DNA from: Terfezia claveryi
Lineage: Eukaryota > Ascomycota > Pezizomycetes > Pezizales > Pezizaceae
Direction: 5' to 3'
Length of the DNA: 27,052 nt
NCBI GenBank assembly: GCA_015179025.1
Contig: WHUX01000437.1
Coordinates: 1-27,052 of the forward strand
Shown: positions 1-9,266 of the stretch, piece after piece
How positions within the stretch are numbered: position 1 is the first letter of the stretch
Layout of the letters: each line of letters starts with the position of its first letter
Notes under the pieces: model-generated
Told to the model about the DNA's origin: nothing
The model's input: the letters and a program-made list of their open reading frames with translations, nothing else
Databases searched by the model: none
Position numbers and translations under genes: made by a program

Positions 1-144
1 CGGAAGGGTCTCAAGCAGAACACGCTAATAATTTTACTATCTCATAAAGGAAAAGCAGCAGCATAGATATCTAGCTGTTTTAGAATGCAGAAAAGGGGCT
101 CGTCATGACAAGGCATCACCACATCTATTCCCGTCTATTCCTAT

Positions 145-1776
145 TTACAATTCCCATGGCCTATGTCTATTTACAATATCTTCAGCACGAACACTTGTCA
201 GACTACCTAACGTGACCTGTACATGATTAGTCCATTCTTCCATTCGCTGACTTTGTACTGTATTGTCATCTAGGTTAAGCTGATCCATCAACTCATATGT
301 TGAATAGAGCTGCTGTTGTACCTGCTCAAAGCTTTCTCGTACCTGACTAATAATATTTGCTCTCTCAGCATTTCGCCTACTACACTCATTTTCAACCCAT
401 ACAGTGCCCATAGTCTCATACACTTCCATACTACACTCCTCAAACATCATCAAGTACCCCTTCCACTGTGCTGGAGTCAACACTTTGATTTCAGTATCAA
501 GATGGAAGATGTATCGGCATGGAAGCAAGTATTGTCTATGAAACTTGCAATGACACCGTAAATTCTCATCAAACCTAGGCAACTCCTTTCCCTTCACTAT
601 GCGCTCCTCAACAGCATCAAGCTCACGGGCAAGTAATTTCTGAATAGGAACTGGCAGCTGACCTATTTCTGCATACTGTTTTGTATAAATAGCAAGTTTG
701 CGATTTTGGAAGTGACTTTTGGCCAGTTTAGCTCGGTTGTCAACATCATTCACAGTATCCATGATATTTAAAATCATGCCATAAATTCCATGCGATGCCA
801 CTTGCCCTTTGGATAGCCCTGCACCAGACTTCAGCTTGCAATGCCATACCTCACAGGCGTTTGTAGTAGTGGCTTGAAGGAGGAAAGGGCTATGCTGCCG
901 AGCATACATTACCCACTTAGGTGCATTCTGAAGCTAGTAGGTGCGAATATATTTTGCAGTTTCTTCGTTAGCAGCTGCAATTGCCTCTTCACACAGCTCA
1001 CGATTTTTGATCTCAATGAAGTAGTACATAGCATGCTTGAGAAGCTGGTATATAGACTTGTGGGCATTAGAGCCAAGTCGCCGGAGGAGCGTTCGGTTGG
1101 AATGAACTGAACAAAGAAGATGAGCTACCTCCTGCTCACCCGCATTGAGACCTGGAAATGCCAGGCGGATTGTACGCTGTTCGATTGCAGAATCATCGGT
1201 CATGATATAACATGGCTGCCATTTACCTAAATGGACATTAGTATAAGCTTAATCTAGGATATTCTAGGCTATTCGGGGGTTGGCGGTCTCATATGGCAGG
1301 TTTATATAGAGGGTTCATATGGCAGGTTCATATAGAGAGAGGTCTTGCTAAAATTCATACATACTACTATACTACTGCTTAATATGCCTTAATCCTTCAG
1401 CAATGATATCTCCATTCTCTCGCTCAACAACCAAGTGCATGGTCGGAATCCATATATTATGCTCATTACGAACAAGAAATGAGAACATGTTGTGACCCTA
1501 TCGATTGAGCTTATGTGTAGCATCAAATTGCGTAAACCAGCCTCGCCTTTGCAGTATTGAAAGCCTTGTAGGATGAGCAAAAACTAATCCCTATCTTTGC
1601 TCCTTCTTACTATCGACTACATGCAGCTGTTCAAATAACCATCTGCGTTCCTTTAATAAACTACAAGCATGAAGAATATCATCCTTAAACAGCTTGCCAT
1701 GTGGAAGTGCCCGTAGGTCTGCTGACCCCAATCCCCACTTTAGATTCATAATATCTTTTCTATATAATGAATTCAT
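145..1776 (-). pseudogene. MULE (Mutator-like) transposase relic, C-terminal SWIM finger
   Basis: Broken transposase of the MULE superfamily, read from about 1776 down to 145 in a single frame. Recognisable parts in order: a segment with KDDILHACSLL; the first catalytic Asp in FDATHKLNR (Asp codon 1522-1524); the second in YIMTDDSAIEQ (1192-1197); CSVHSNRTLLRRLG; YARQHSPFLLQ; and a C-terminal SWIM-like zinc segment, CHCKFHRQYLLPCRYIFH. In-frame TAG codons at 1591-1593, 1498-1500 and 934-936 break it. The last two stand where family members usually have Trp, so TGG-to-TAG is likely. The SWIM His after PCR appears replaced by Tyr. A probable intron lies at about 1240-1365 (GTATGT donor, CTAAT branch, TTTAG acceptor) and holds a short direct repeat. 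The N-terminus is missing or lies in another exon above 1776. Terminal repeats were not found. Confidence 0.8.
1289..1339. repeat. Two-copy 25-26 bp direct repeat
   Basis: Two tandem copies of a unit containing CATATGGCAGGTT(T/C)ATATAGAG lie in the stop-rich stretch taken as the intron of the MULE relic. Confidence 0.7.
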
Positions 1777-1920
1777 TAGCTATATTATACCTCATTAATG
1801 AAGAGTCATACAAACATTTTCAAAGATGAGCTACCAAGCTCTTTCACCCGCTCAGTGCCTTCATGCATCAGCAAAAAAAATTCTCCATCATGACGCAGCA
1901 ACTAGTTTTGTTCCACCTGG

Positions 1921-2083
1921 TGCACCACCAAATTCCTGCTACCTCTCATGCACCCTGTTCATACTACAAAATTTCTGCTCCCACTCATGCACCCCATGCG
2001 CATCCTTAAAATATATGCTCTACACCTCGAACACCACCAAATTCCTACTGCCTCTCATACACCCTATATGCACCCTCAAACTT
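1921..2083. repeat. Degenerate tandem repeat between MULE and Plavaka relics
   Basis: Three imperfect copies of a unit like CCAAATTCCTGCTACCTCTC followed by ATGCACCC start near 1927, 1967 and 2036. The open frames across 1826-2280 follow from this repeat and have no other coding support. No gene is seen between 1780 and 2276. Confidence 0.5.
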
Positions 2084-2276
2084 CAATAGAAAAAATAAAC
2101 AAATCTGTATCCGGACGTATCAACTACTTTTATACCATCCTATGTGTTACAATTTTCTGCTTACCTCTATACGCCCCCACATATGCCCTCCTAATATTGG
2201 CCTGGCACCTGTTTTACATCCGACACTTCACGTTCTTTTTGGCTCTTCTCTCAACTGGTCATAAGTTTATTATTTC

Positions 2277-5214
2277 CTAATCATAAATCATAATCCATGT
2301 CTCTAAGTCTATTCTATTATTTACCAACCAACTTTCCCCCGGCTCTAATGGTATCAAATGCGCAATCCCTTCTATTTGTGATATCTTAACTATAACCCCT
2401 TCCCCACTCATCGGCAATCCAACGCGAACCATCCCTTCCGTGCCCTGTACAGCATTCAACCCAATATATTGAAGTAGATTCACATGCGCCAACCAGTGCA
2501 CCATTCCTGCTATAGTTATTACTTTGAACAATGCATTGATTTGTCCTGGTATTCGACCATTCAGCATCCCTACTGGTGCCTCATCCAATGTACGCTGTCT
2601 CCTTACCCATATCCAATCGTATCTTTCCTTCCTGTGAAATTTCTCGGTGCATCTAGCATTGTACAAAATGAACCCTTCTCCACTGAATTTTGGCACTGGA
2701 ATTTGAAGCACCTCATATGAACGAATTTCCTGAACTAACAGCTCGGTAGGGTCGGAATCTATGCTTCTAACTTCCTGCCTTAAAAACGCTTGCGTTGTCA
2801 GCACCAGGTCTGGCAAGCCAGTTACACGCTCCAGATCCTCGAGGCTGGATATTAATCCCAACTCAATTTTCCCCCGCAACTTCAAGTAGATCTGTTTTCC
2901 GACACCTGGCGTCACATCTCCGTTTTGCCTAACCTGGTTCCATAGATTAAGTGTCAAGTCCTTCATAGCAAAAGTATGATCCCTCGTATAGGTAGTAACT
3001 ATCTGTGGTGTTGCATTAACCCTATTACTTGACGGTAAGCATCCTTAAGGCCTTTATGCATAGCTTCACTGATATTCGTGGAATATTGAGCTAGAGCCCC
3101 AAACTTCGGAATCTGTTCGGCATAATGGGAGATTAAATGGATTTTTGGGAAATTGAAGTGCGCCCCTTCTTGTAAAATCTCATTCACCAATTCCCGACGG
3201 TGCAAGGTATTTTCTTGACGCATCCTAACCTTTTCCGACGCCCTGAGGTCTTCAACCAATGATCCCGCTTGTTCCTTCAACAAATCCTTATGTGCTTCTG
3301 CAGCAGCCTTTCTTGTTTTCTTATCAGCACGGAACCTCAAGAACACAGCTTTAGTTTCATGAAACACACGCAAATATTCTTGTAAATAAGAAACTGTCTT
3401 ATCCGTATGACTAGGATACTGAGTCATGAGATAGAAGTCAGTGATGCTACGTACGCAGCGAATTGCTCGGTTGAACTCCTGTACCTGACCTCCGGTGGGC
3501 CGTGGTTGGTTGGCCTTCCGACGCAACGCCGCGGTAAATGTTCCAAGAATGACTTTACCAAAGTTCCGCATTTCCTTTCCCGACCATTGTGAAACAACTC
3601 GGTATCCCTTGGTCGAACTGAAAATCCGGGGTAGGGAGGCAACCGATGCCAGACATAGTCAAATGCATTAATCCGCTCATAGTATTCTAGAAAACCTTGA
3701 ATCCAATCCATTAAATGATTTAACACTCCTAGGAGGATATTGTGCAAAACATCTGCTCGAACGAGCTCAGGCGGATTTATATTTGGGACTGACCACAAGG
3801 CGTTTTTGATGTTTTTAACGCCGTTTGCTTTCAAACTGACAGCATCGGAATCGTTGTACGCTGCGGCATAATTTTGATGTGAGTGAGCTGGATAACCACT
3901 TCCTGAATACTCACCAAGCTTCTCGGTCGGAATTGTGCAAGAAGGGCAGCGGTTGTTTGCAATACCATGGATTGTAGCATTTTCCATATGGTCAGCGAGC
4001 CAACAAAAGAGCTTAGGAAAGCATAAGCGTACGTTCCCATCAGCACAAACCATCTCGTAGCCTTTCTGACATCTCACGTCAGATAGCGGTTTTAGCAAAT
4101 GCGCCAAAACATCGTGTATGGTTTGCAACGCCTGAATTTCCTGCTTTCTACCGAATACCCAGGTATTTTGTTGATTCGTTTCGGGCCAATCGGTAGTAGT
4201 GCAATTGGTATCCAGGCATGCATCGTATGTGTATTGCGTATGGAGCTTCCGATATTGCCTATACTCATATAAACAGGCCATAACTTTTTGTCTCCAGAGA
4301 AATTCGTTAGGTGAGTTTCATCTGATGCTAGTAAAATCGGAACAAGTGTCCCGCCTTCAGGTAGCAAAGCCTATCCGTTTCAGTTAGTTGGATATCCGAC
4401 GTAGTACACACAAATTGCTCACCTGAGTGTCTTCCCACCACTGTGCAGTATGGATCTCACTATATACCCTGTTCCCTTCGTTGTCGTATTCTTGCCGCGG
4501 GCCCCAGGCCATCTCGCTGGCATAAACCTTTTGGCGTAGAAGGTACTTCACTGCTGCAATAATATTCCGATAATAAAAGGCCACCCCCTTGAGTAATGGG
4601 TAGTTCACTGTTCCTGAGTGCCAGGAAGGTTCATTTGCCGCTGCGTCGATAAGCTTATACATTGTATATGCTGACCGAAATTGAACCTCGTGCATTGGAT
4701 TGAGGCCTTTCAAGAGGTTATCCTTGAAAAACTGGTCGATCTTTGACTGTGAGGTCTTTGTAGAATTGAAGAAGCATGCCAGTCGATAATCAATTGAGGT
4801 GCGGAATGGAGCAAACAAATTGAAGTTTCGGTCTTCCTCCGGAAATACATGTGGACGTATTGGGTTGCCTGCACGTGGATAGGTGATTGCATCAATGTGC
4901 TGACTTCCCTCATCGGATTTTGGTTCAATACAAAAAGTTCGAGCCTCCCTATCAGATCCCTCGCTATGGCATGAATCAGAGTAGTAATCAACATCAGCAG
5001 ATATAATATCTGTGAAATTGACTTCGTCTATATCATAATCTAAATTAGTAGTATCTCTGGTGTTGGAGAACCGACGCTTTCGAGACGGTGGCAGTGGCCC
5101 ATTAAGATCCTTCACGTTTTTTTCGGGATGAACCTTCTCCAGATGATTTGAATATGCTCCAGCTGAAGTATAGAATCGTGGGCACCATTGGCATAGGGTT
5201 TTGTATCTGTTCAT
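2277..5214 (-). pseudogene. Plavaka-type DNA transposase, two exons, three single-base frameshifts
   Basis: Large transposase resembling the fungal Plavaka family (CACTA-related), about 960 aa if its frames are joined. Exon 1 (5214-4423) begins with a C2H2 finger (CQWC, then HLEKVH), an acidic linker, and the block AFYYRNIIAAVKYLLRQKVY leading to SEIHTAQWWEDTQ. A 52-nt intron (4371-4422; GTGAGC donor, CTAAC branch, ATAG acceptor) joins in phase to ALLPEGGTLVPILLASD, HLTNFSGDKK and PVYMSIGN. Further on come ADHMENATIHGI, a C-x2-C pair (RCPSC), RADVLHNILLGVLNHL, RLPPYPGF, KEMRNFGKVILG and FAMKDL. The frame slips near 4141-4146, 3612-3618 and 3021-3028. Each slip looks like one base lost from a run of two or three identical bases. 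No in-frame stop was noticed apart from these slips, so the element is young or the slips are sequencing errors. Terminal repeats were not identified. Confidence 0.82.
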
Positions 5215-5394
5215 TTTGAAACGTCACGGAGGTTGTAAAATGTTGTAAGAGACAGATTTGTGGTGTAATATTTTCATTAACAGAATCTCAGGGAATAAGC
5301 TTCGTAAGTGCCAAGGCTCCGATTGCACTGAATAAAGGATCCTATCCGACGTGATGCGTTGGATTTTGCCAAGATCGACTGCGCACGATACCCT

Positions 5395-5492
5395 TGGCCC
5401 CACCCCCCTTCCTAATCTTCTCTCTACTTACTTTCTTCCTTCTACCCACACCAAATACACAACCTTCGCATCCTTCCTTACTTCCCTCTACC
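5395..5492 (+). promoter_or_regulatory. Pyrimidine-rich promoter-like tract
   Basis: A CT-rich run (CTTCTCTCTACTTACTTTC and similar) ends directly before an ATG in good context (ACCATGG) at 5493. Such tracts mark many fungal core promoters. No clear TATA box was seen. Confidence 0.4.
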
Positions 5493-5645
5493 ATGGAGAC
5501 TGCCCTCTACCTCTGGAGTCGGGAGAGCTCTTACCTTCATCTTGTTGCGTCTAAATTCAACGCCGCGATCAGCCAACTGAAGCCACTGCGATCACGCTGG
5601 CAAGAACAACAAGATGAGGCTGGGGTGCTTCCTATCCTTGGTTAA
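5493..5645 (+). CDS. Small ORF of 50 aa or first exon fragment, unknown
   Basis: The reading frame begins METALYLWSRESSYLHLVAS and ends GVLPILG. It is GC-richer than nearby repeats and follows a CT-rich promoter-like tract, which is the main reason to list it. The sequence GTTAAG at its end could be a weak donor, so it may be the first exon of a longer or decayed gene. No family is recognised. It is divergent from the Plavaka relic and convergent with the 184-aa gene. Existence as a protein is uncertain. Confidence 0.35.
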   Translation: METALYLWSRESSYLHLVASKFNAAISQLKPLRSRWQEQQDEAGVLPILG

Positions 5646-5673
5646 GGTCCTATCTATGACCCTCACTTCAACC

Positions 5674-5784
5674 ATGCCACTTCTTTGCCGAGTTCAGGGC
5701 TGCCCAAGGCAATACTTCACTGGATACAAGTTCCGACTTCATTGGATACAAGTTCCGACTTCACTAGTTGGAACACTCTCATAG
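5674..5784 (+). pseudogene. Fragment with half of a C2H2-like finger, broken by a 22-bp duplication
   Basis: A 36-codon frame begins MPLLCRVQGCPRQYFTGYKF and continues RLHW. The spacing C-x4-C-x12-H resembles the first three ligands of a C2H2 finger, and the fourth is absent. Two tandem 22-bp copies (5714-5735 and 5736-5757, one mismatch) end the finger. Because 22 is not a multiple of three, the duplication shifts the frame. It may once have been spliced to the small ORF at 5493, but the phases do not match now. Confidence 0.25.
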
Positions 5785-5788
5785 TTTA

Positions 5789-6687
5789 TTATGTTTGCTC
5801 TCCCCCTTTAATAAAACTACAATTTCCAACCTGAACAAAAGAATCACTTCCTGCATGAACCTTGATATTGACTCTTCCATCGCCCAAATCATCAATCCTT
5901 TCCTCCCTCATCCTTCCTCTCTGACTACGTTTCCGTAGACGTTCGCAACGGGCATGCCGTTGTCTTAGCCGTTGTCTTATCCGCTGCCTCTGATTTGACT
6001 TTGCAGATTGAGGAGAAGCTAGATTTGGAGGAGCTACTGGAGTTAGGGGACGCATTGGGGTCGGCGGAGGCACGGGAGGGGTTGGAAATAGGACTGCGAG
6101 TGGCATATTTTCTTGGTTCTCTAATTCATTGCTAGTTATAGATAATCCGACTCTAAACGTTTCTTTGCTCACTTACCATGTGGTGATGGCGACGTGGGTG
6201 GTACTTCCATATCCTCCTCCATATCCTCAACATCGGTAGTTAATTCCGATACACTTTGGAGAGGAGCTATCCGCTTACGCCGGCTTCGTGTTCTATATAA
6301 TGTCTTCGTTGGGTCTTCATTAATACTAAGAAAATATTAGCTAGGACTAAGACTCTCGCTCCAATTATGGGAGGGCTCTCGCTCCAATTATGGGAGAGCT
6401 CTCGCTCCAATGGGAGGTCTCTCACTCCAATGGGAGGACTCTCACTCTAATGGGAGGGCTCTCACTCCAAAGGGGTCTCCTAAGGGGGGCTCTCAACCAA
6501 AAGGGGGCTTTCTCAACCAAAGGGGGGCTTTCTCAACCAAAGGGGGCTTTCTCAACCAAAGGGGGGCTTTCTCAACCAAAGGGGGTTTCTTTGCTAAGCT
6601 AAGTAGGACATACCTATTAGTACTATCTTTTGGAGATAGCTCTGGTGGTGGGAACATCAGTTTCTGGCGAGGTTGACGTGAAGGCAT
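5789..6687 (-). CDS. Three-exon gene for a 184-aa Pro/Arg-rich basic protein
   Basis: Spliced model: complement(join(5789..6120, 6177..6325, 6614..6687)), 555 nt including the stop. Exon 1 starts MPSRQPRQKLMFPPPE. Intron 1 (6326-6613, 288 nt) has a GTATGT donor and CTAAT..TTAG end and is filled by a minisatellite. Intron 2 (6121-6176, 56 nt) has a GTAAGT donor and an AATTAG acceptor. Both junctions keep the frame. The protein has a basic NLS-like patch (RSRRKR, residues 38-43), an acidic stretch near 56-65, a Pro-rich part (87-111) and an Arg/Gln-rich segment (118-149) that may be a nucleic-acid-binding helix. No known domain is recognised. It lies head-on to the small plus-strand ORF. Function unknown; the consistent splicing is the evidence for a real gene. 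Confidence 0.65.
6359..6590. repeat. Graded ~20-bp minisatellite inside an intron
   Basis: About eleven units change stepwise along the array: first CTCGCTCCAATTATGGGAGG, then CTCACTCCAATGGGAGG, then CTTTCTCAACCAAAGGGGG with G-run length varying between five and six. It lies within intron 1 (6326-6613) of the 184-aa gene and is C-rich on the transcribed strand. Confidence 0.85.
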
Positions 6688-7123
6688 AATGATAGTAGTG
6701 GCAGAATAGCTAATAGTCAATAATAGCAATTAATGTATTGCGAATGTTGAGGAGAATAGGTTTATATGTATTAAGAGATTTGGGGGGGGGGCAAATCAAA
6801 CCCGTGTCAGTGCTATGGTCTCAATAGTCTCATACCTAATTGGGAAGGAATTGATGTGAGTGGCATGTACCGCTAGGTATTACAAAGATCTACAAGACAA
6901 CAGCATATTTAGCGCACTTAGATTCCAACTTAAGTGGTCGGATGACTTCTGCAACAGGGGCTTGATACAGTGGCTCTAAATGAATTATTAATATTCGGTA
7001 GTAGTGCTATCACATACATATGCAATGTCCTAGGTCTTTCTGACTTAGGAAATTTACTAGAAGGGGTACAAGCTGCTTTCTAAACAGGCTTAGATTTGGG
7101 ATTGCACTACCAAATAACTTGAG
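6688..7123. other. Region without a gene
   Basis: No coding support. It holds a G10 run near 6782-6791. At 6909-6935 a short stretch (TTAGATTCCAACTTAAGTGG) resembles the arms of the foldback repeat at 7124-7370. The TTTATATGTA near 6761 could serve the minus-strand 184-aa gene. Confidence 0.4.
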
Positions 7124-7370
7124 TCTAGCACCTTTGTAAACGACTTGCAAAAGCCCTCCAACCTCGTAAGTTGGAATCTGCGTGTATTGCATACTTTCTA
7201 TTGTGCCGCGGTTATTTGTATTTCGCTGTTGTGCACTCTACTTCTGTTTACCATATGCTACGAAATACGGTAGTGTCACAACATCCACGCACAACAGAAA
7301 GTATGTAGTACACTCAGATTCCAACTTACAAGGTTGGAGGGCTTTTGAAAGTCGTTACACAGGTGCTAGA
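7124..7370. repeat. Imperfect inverted repeat, foldback or MITE-like
   Basis: Left arm 7124-7205 and right arm 7290-7370 are reverse complements over about 80 bp. The core is AAAAGCCCTCCAACC, then GTAAGTTGGAATCTG. Inside the 84-bp spacer a second inverted pair (GTATTTCG and CGAAATAC) extends the foldback. No clear target-site duplication was found. The open frames over both arms are by-products. Confidence 0.75.
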
Positions 7371-7372
7371 TA

Positions 7373-7566
7373 TTAACACAAAGGTCATAGTCTTATGCAG
7401 GTCATAGTCTTATGCAGGCCATAGATGGCTATGTGGATTGCCGACCGCTTGAAGCAAACATGTCCAATAATTAACATAAAGGTCATGGCCTTATGCAGGC
7501 CATACAGAACTGGAGTGACTGGCCATGTTGATTGCCGACCAAGCAAACATGGCCTACTCTTATGTC
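7373..7566. repeat. ~95-bp tandem duplication
   Basis: Two diverged copies start at TTAACA(C/T)AAAGGTCAT and run through TTATGCAGGCCAT to GATTGCCGACC, then AAGCAAACATG and TCCAA. Copy 1 also has an internal doubling of GGTCATAGTCTTATGCA. No gene is seen from 7371 to 7785, which probably contains the upstream region of the 421-aa gene. Confidence 0.7.
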
Positions 7567-7785
7567 CAACTTCGTAGAGTCCATAAATACCCCCATAGAT
7601 CCGTGAATCAATTATTCTCATTAACTATTCACAATACTTCCCGCGATCACAACTTGAATACCTTCCCGCCATCACCACTTCCCATTTCGTTAACACCTAA
7701 TTAACTAACAACATAAATAACGTAAGTACCTCTTAAAGCATAGTTTCTAACGGGGGTATCTAAAATTCCAACGTAGTTCGTCTAA

Positions 7786-9051
7786 ATGCCATCCGCAGCG
7801 CAAGAAGTTAGCCAGGCAAAAGCACTATTGGGGTGGGGGGAGCATGACCCCCGGTACTCCCAATGGAGGAACGGGGTCAAGGGGTGGGCACGGACTAATG
7901 AGATAACGGGGAAAAGGCAGGCTGGTAATGCCCTCTGGCATCAATTCAAAACCTATGCCCAGCAGGAGACTGGGCTGCCTGCATCCGGAATTGCCCTAAT
8001 CCAAAATGGGGCAGCGGCCATCAAAAGAGCAGCTGAGACTGCTCTCGATAAGATTTTGCAAGACGTGCTCAAAAAGGCCAGAGACACAGAGCGGGGGCAC
8101 GCATTAGCCCAAGTAGCAAACCTGGCTGCTAATGCTCCAGATGTCCAGTTTGGGGGGGCCGACGCAACTGGTCGAAATGCAGAGGACAATGGTCAGGAGG
8201 GCTTCCGAAAGCCTGTAAGACTATTCCTCATCGATCCAGCCCGCGGCAATGAGGTACAGGATAATGTTAGTAGGGAGTATAAATGGGATGAAGCTCCGAG
8301 CAACTGTGTTGCTATTTTGAGATCGGCATCTCTTTTAGAGATTGTGGACAAGATCCGAGAAAGAATCCCAGCGGGGAGGAAGGTGCGGGCTATCTATGGG
8401 GCACTAGAGAACCCAAGCCCAGGCAACGCAATCCCTCCTGCCACACGTCTGCAAACCGACGAAGAGGTGCAAGCCTTTTTAGAGCTAACCTCGTCAAAAC
8501 CTGTTCGGGTACAAGTTATCCTTTATAGGGATCCAGCTTTGGTGCCTCCGGTTGCGGACAGTCCACCGGCAGACGATGGTGCATACTTCGAGGCTGACTT
8601 CCTTGATCCAGCAGAGGAGTATATGGACCCTGCGGAGGATTCCGACTCTTTGAGTCGAAATCTTGCCGGCTTTGCAAAGCGTACATTCCCTCGCACGCAG
8701 GAGGGATTCGAAGCGCGGAAGCTAAAGATCAGGATGCGGATTAAGAGGCAAAAGAGAGCTTTGCGTGCAATGAAGAGGAAGGAGCAGGAAAAGTACCCAG
8801 CTGAGGAGATCTACAATTCCGACTCTGAGGGGTGGAATATCCAGCAGGGACTGGATCCCCAACCGGAGAATGGCAGGGAAATGGTGCTAGCCAGGGGTCC
8901 GACCGCTGCCGGAATGACGGCTATGCGAGCTATGCTGGAAGTGGATCCTGCAGCTCCCCCGGCGGATAGGAATACTCGCAGGGCGAGGCGACAGGCAGCA
9001 CATGATGAAGGAGTAAGGGTAGCCAATGAGGCATGGAGGGCTTTGGGATAA
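7786..9051 (+). CDS. 421-aa protein of unknown function, single exon
   Basis: Intact frame with no stops and no obvious intron; it starts [20 protein letters not shown]. No family is recognised with confidence. Visible parts: an N-terminal region rich in Trp and Gln with helix-forming stretches (to ~110); a segment at ~142-248 that alternates beta-like and helical runs ([10 protein letters not shown], then [14 protein letters not shown], then [11 protein letters not shown]), suggesting a beta-grasp or PB1-like fold (inference only); an acidic stretch (~258-290); a very basic segment (~308-336, [19 protein letters not shown]); and a basic C-terminus. The basic patches suggest nuclear or nucleic-acid contact. 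Its GC content is well above the flanking dead elements. A 399-aa gene follows on the same strand 215 bp downstream, so the two may belong together, perhaps as cargo of a larger element. Confidence 0.72.
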   Translation: MPSAAQEVSQAKALLGWGEHDPRYSQWRNGVKGWARTNEITGKRQAGNALWHQFKTYAQQETGLPASGIALIQNGAAAIKRAAETALDKILQDVLKKARDTERGHALAQVANLAANAPDVQFGGADATGRNAEDNGQEGFRKPVRLFLIDPARGNEVQDNVSREYKWDEAPSNCVAILRSASLLEIVDKIRERIPAGRKVRAIYGALENPSPGNAIPPATRLQTDEEVQAFLELTSSKPVRVQVILYRDPALVPPVADSPPADDGAYFEADFLDPAEEYMDPAEDSDSLSRNLAGFAKRTFPRTQEGFEARKLKIRMRIKRQKRALRAMKRKEQEKYPAEEIYNSDSEGWNIQQGLDPQPENGREMVLARGPTAAGMTAMRAMLEVDPAAPPADRNTRRARRQAAHDEGVRVANEAWRALG

Positions 9052-9099
9052 GGTTGGTATGTGGAGGCAGGCACAGAGGTCTGTGCCAGGGTCTGTTCA

Positions 9100-9175
9100 T
9101 TGGGATTTTTTTTTTGGGTGGTCGTTGGGATTTTTTTGGGGGGTGGTTGTCGGGATTTTTTTGGGGGGTGGATTT
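9100..9175. repeat. Three-copy ~25-bp T/G-run repeat
   Basis: Units of the form GGGATTTTTTTGGGGGGTGG plus five bases occur three times just after the stop of the 421-aa gene. Long T and G runs make copy and run length prone to slippage or to sequencing error. Confidence 0.8.
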
Positions 9176-9195
9176 AGTTAGCAATTTGAGTTTTT

Positions 9196-9201
9196 AATAA
9201 A
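9196..9201 (+). promoter_or_regulatory. AATAAA: polyadenylation signal or TATA-like site
   Basis: AATAAA lies 145 bp after the stop of the 421-aa gene and 66 bp before the ATG of the next one. It could end the first transcript or help position the second. Confidence 0.35.
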
Positions 9202-9266
9202 GGCATTGAACGCTGTGCGTTGGAATTTTACCCTTCCAAACCTTCTGTGCGAGTCTTTCCTCTACA

